Assembly: GCA_030453005.1 (NCBI GenBank)
Contig: JAKDLE010000269.1
Location: forward strand, 1-5,198
Source of the DNA: Pseudonocardia sp.
GTDB taxonomy: Bacteria > Actinomycetota > Actinomycetes > Mycobacteriales > Pseudonocardiaceae
DNA: 5,198 nucleotides
Direction of reading: 5' to 3'
Position numbers and translations under genes: made by a program. The notes under the pieces were generated by a model. That model saw nothing but the letters and a program-made list of their open reading frames with translations. It ran no database searches and was not told the origin of the DNA. Below, piece by piece: positions 4,980-5,198 of the stretch (position 1 is its first letter; every line of letters starts with the position of its first letter).

Positions 4980-5198
4980 TGACCTACCGCCCCGCCGCCG
5001 GGGGCACCCACCCGCCGCTGCTGTCGCCGGACTACCGCAGCACCGCGCTCCGCGCTCCGTCGCACGCGCCGGTGGTGCTGCCCCAGCGCCTCACCGAGCT
5101 CACCGGGCCCGCGCTCACCGGCCCCGCCGGCCCGTCCGACCACGACCTCACCACCCAGCACGCCGGCGAGCCGATCGGGCAGCGGATCATCGTGTTCG
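4979..5198 (+). CDS. pcaH: Protocatechuate 3,4-dioxygenase beta subunit, N-terminal part
   Basis: The frame starts at the ATG at 4979-4981, which overlaps the pobA stop by one base (TGATG), and runs off the right edge after 73 complete codons. GGGAG (4968-4972) sits 6 bases upstream. The visible protein has the N-terminal signature of PcaH: HPPLLSPDYRSTALRAP (11-27), LPQRLTELTGP (34-44) and DLTTQHAGEPIGQRIIV (56-72), just before the dioxygenase core. PcaH, with PcaG, forms the Fe(III) intradiol dioxygenase that cleaves protocatechuate to 3-carboxy-cis,cis-muconate. The iron ligands (two Tyr, two His) would lie beyond the window. The tight overlap with pobA means the maker and the cleaver of protocatechuate are co-translated. 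pcaG and further pca genes are expected downstream but not seen. Confidence 0.93.
   Translation, partial: MTYRPAAGGTHPPLLSPDYRSTALRAPSHAPVVLPQRLTELTGPALTGPAGPSDHDLTTQHAGEPIGQRIIVF

Noticed and set aside
1..5198. CRISPR arrays, tRNA or rRNA genes, riboswitches
   Set aside because: No regularly spaced repeats, no cloverleaf with a CCA-type end, and no recognisable conserved RNA motif were seen on either strand.

Overview
The window is very GC-rich DNA with strong codon bias. It looks like an actinobacterial chromosome, perhaps Pseudonocardiaceae. Support for this is the high GC, a mycobacterial-type LexA box, and actinobacterial-style PobA, PcaH, acetamidase and epoxide hydrolase proteins. The genus is inferred, not shown.

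Layout, left to right. (a) Positions 1-112 hold the first ~37 codons of a minus-strand gene that runs off the left edge. Its promoter carries a perfect SOS box (105-120) abutting a TATAGT -10 element, so it should be under LexA control. (b) Positions 113-493 have no convincing intact gene; a minus-strand stretch looks like a decayed transposase N-terminus. (c) Positions 494-3546 are a three-gene minus-strand operon, transcribed right to left: acetamidase/formamidase-family protein, short-chain dehydrogenase/reductase (SDR), epoxide hydrolase. The first two genes abut as TAGATG. The last two are separated by a 173-bp spacer that is almost entirely one nested inverted repeat. (d) Positions 3547-3818 are a divergent intergenic region containing a ~48-codon fragment of an IclR-family regulator without its DNA-binding domain. 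(e) Positions 3819-5198 hold pobA (4-hydroxybenzoate 3-monooxygenase), overlapping by one base the start of pcaH (protocatechuate 3,4-dioxygenase beta subunit), which runs off the right edge.

How it works together. PobA makes protocatechuate from 4-hydroxybenzoate and PcaH (with PcaG, expected just outside) cleaves its ring, so the right half is the entry to the protocatechuate branch of the beta-ketoadipate pathway. The left operon encodes an amide hydrolase, an oxidoreductase and an epoxide hydrolase. Its substrate cannot be read from the sequence, and a link to aromatic catabolism is only suggested by position.

The most unusual signal is a 19-bp perfect inverted repeat (1630-1648 / 1781-1799). 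One arm begins one base after the SDR stop codon. The other contains the Shine-Dalgarno sequence of the epoxide hydrolase and ends two bases before its GTG start. In the mRNA this would bury the ribosome-binding site in a stem that a ribosome finishing the SDR could open.
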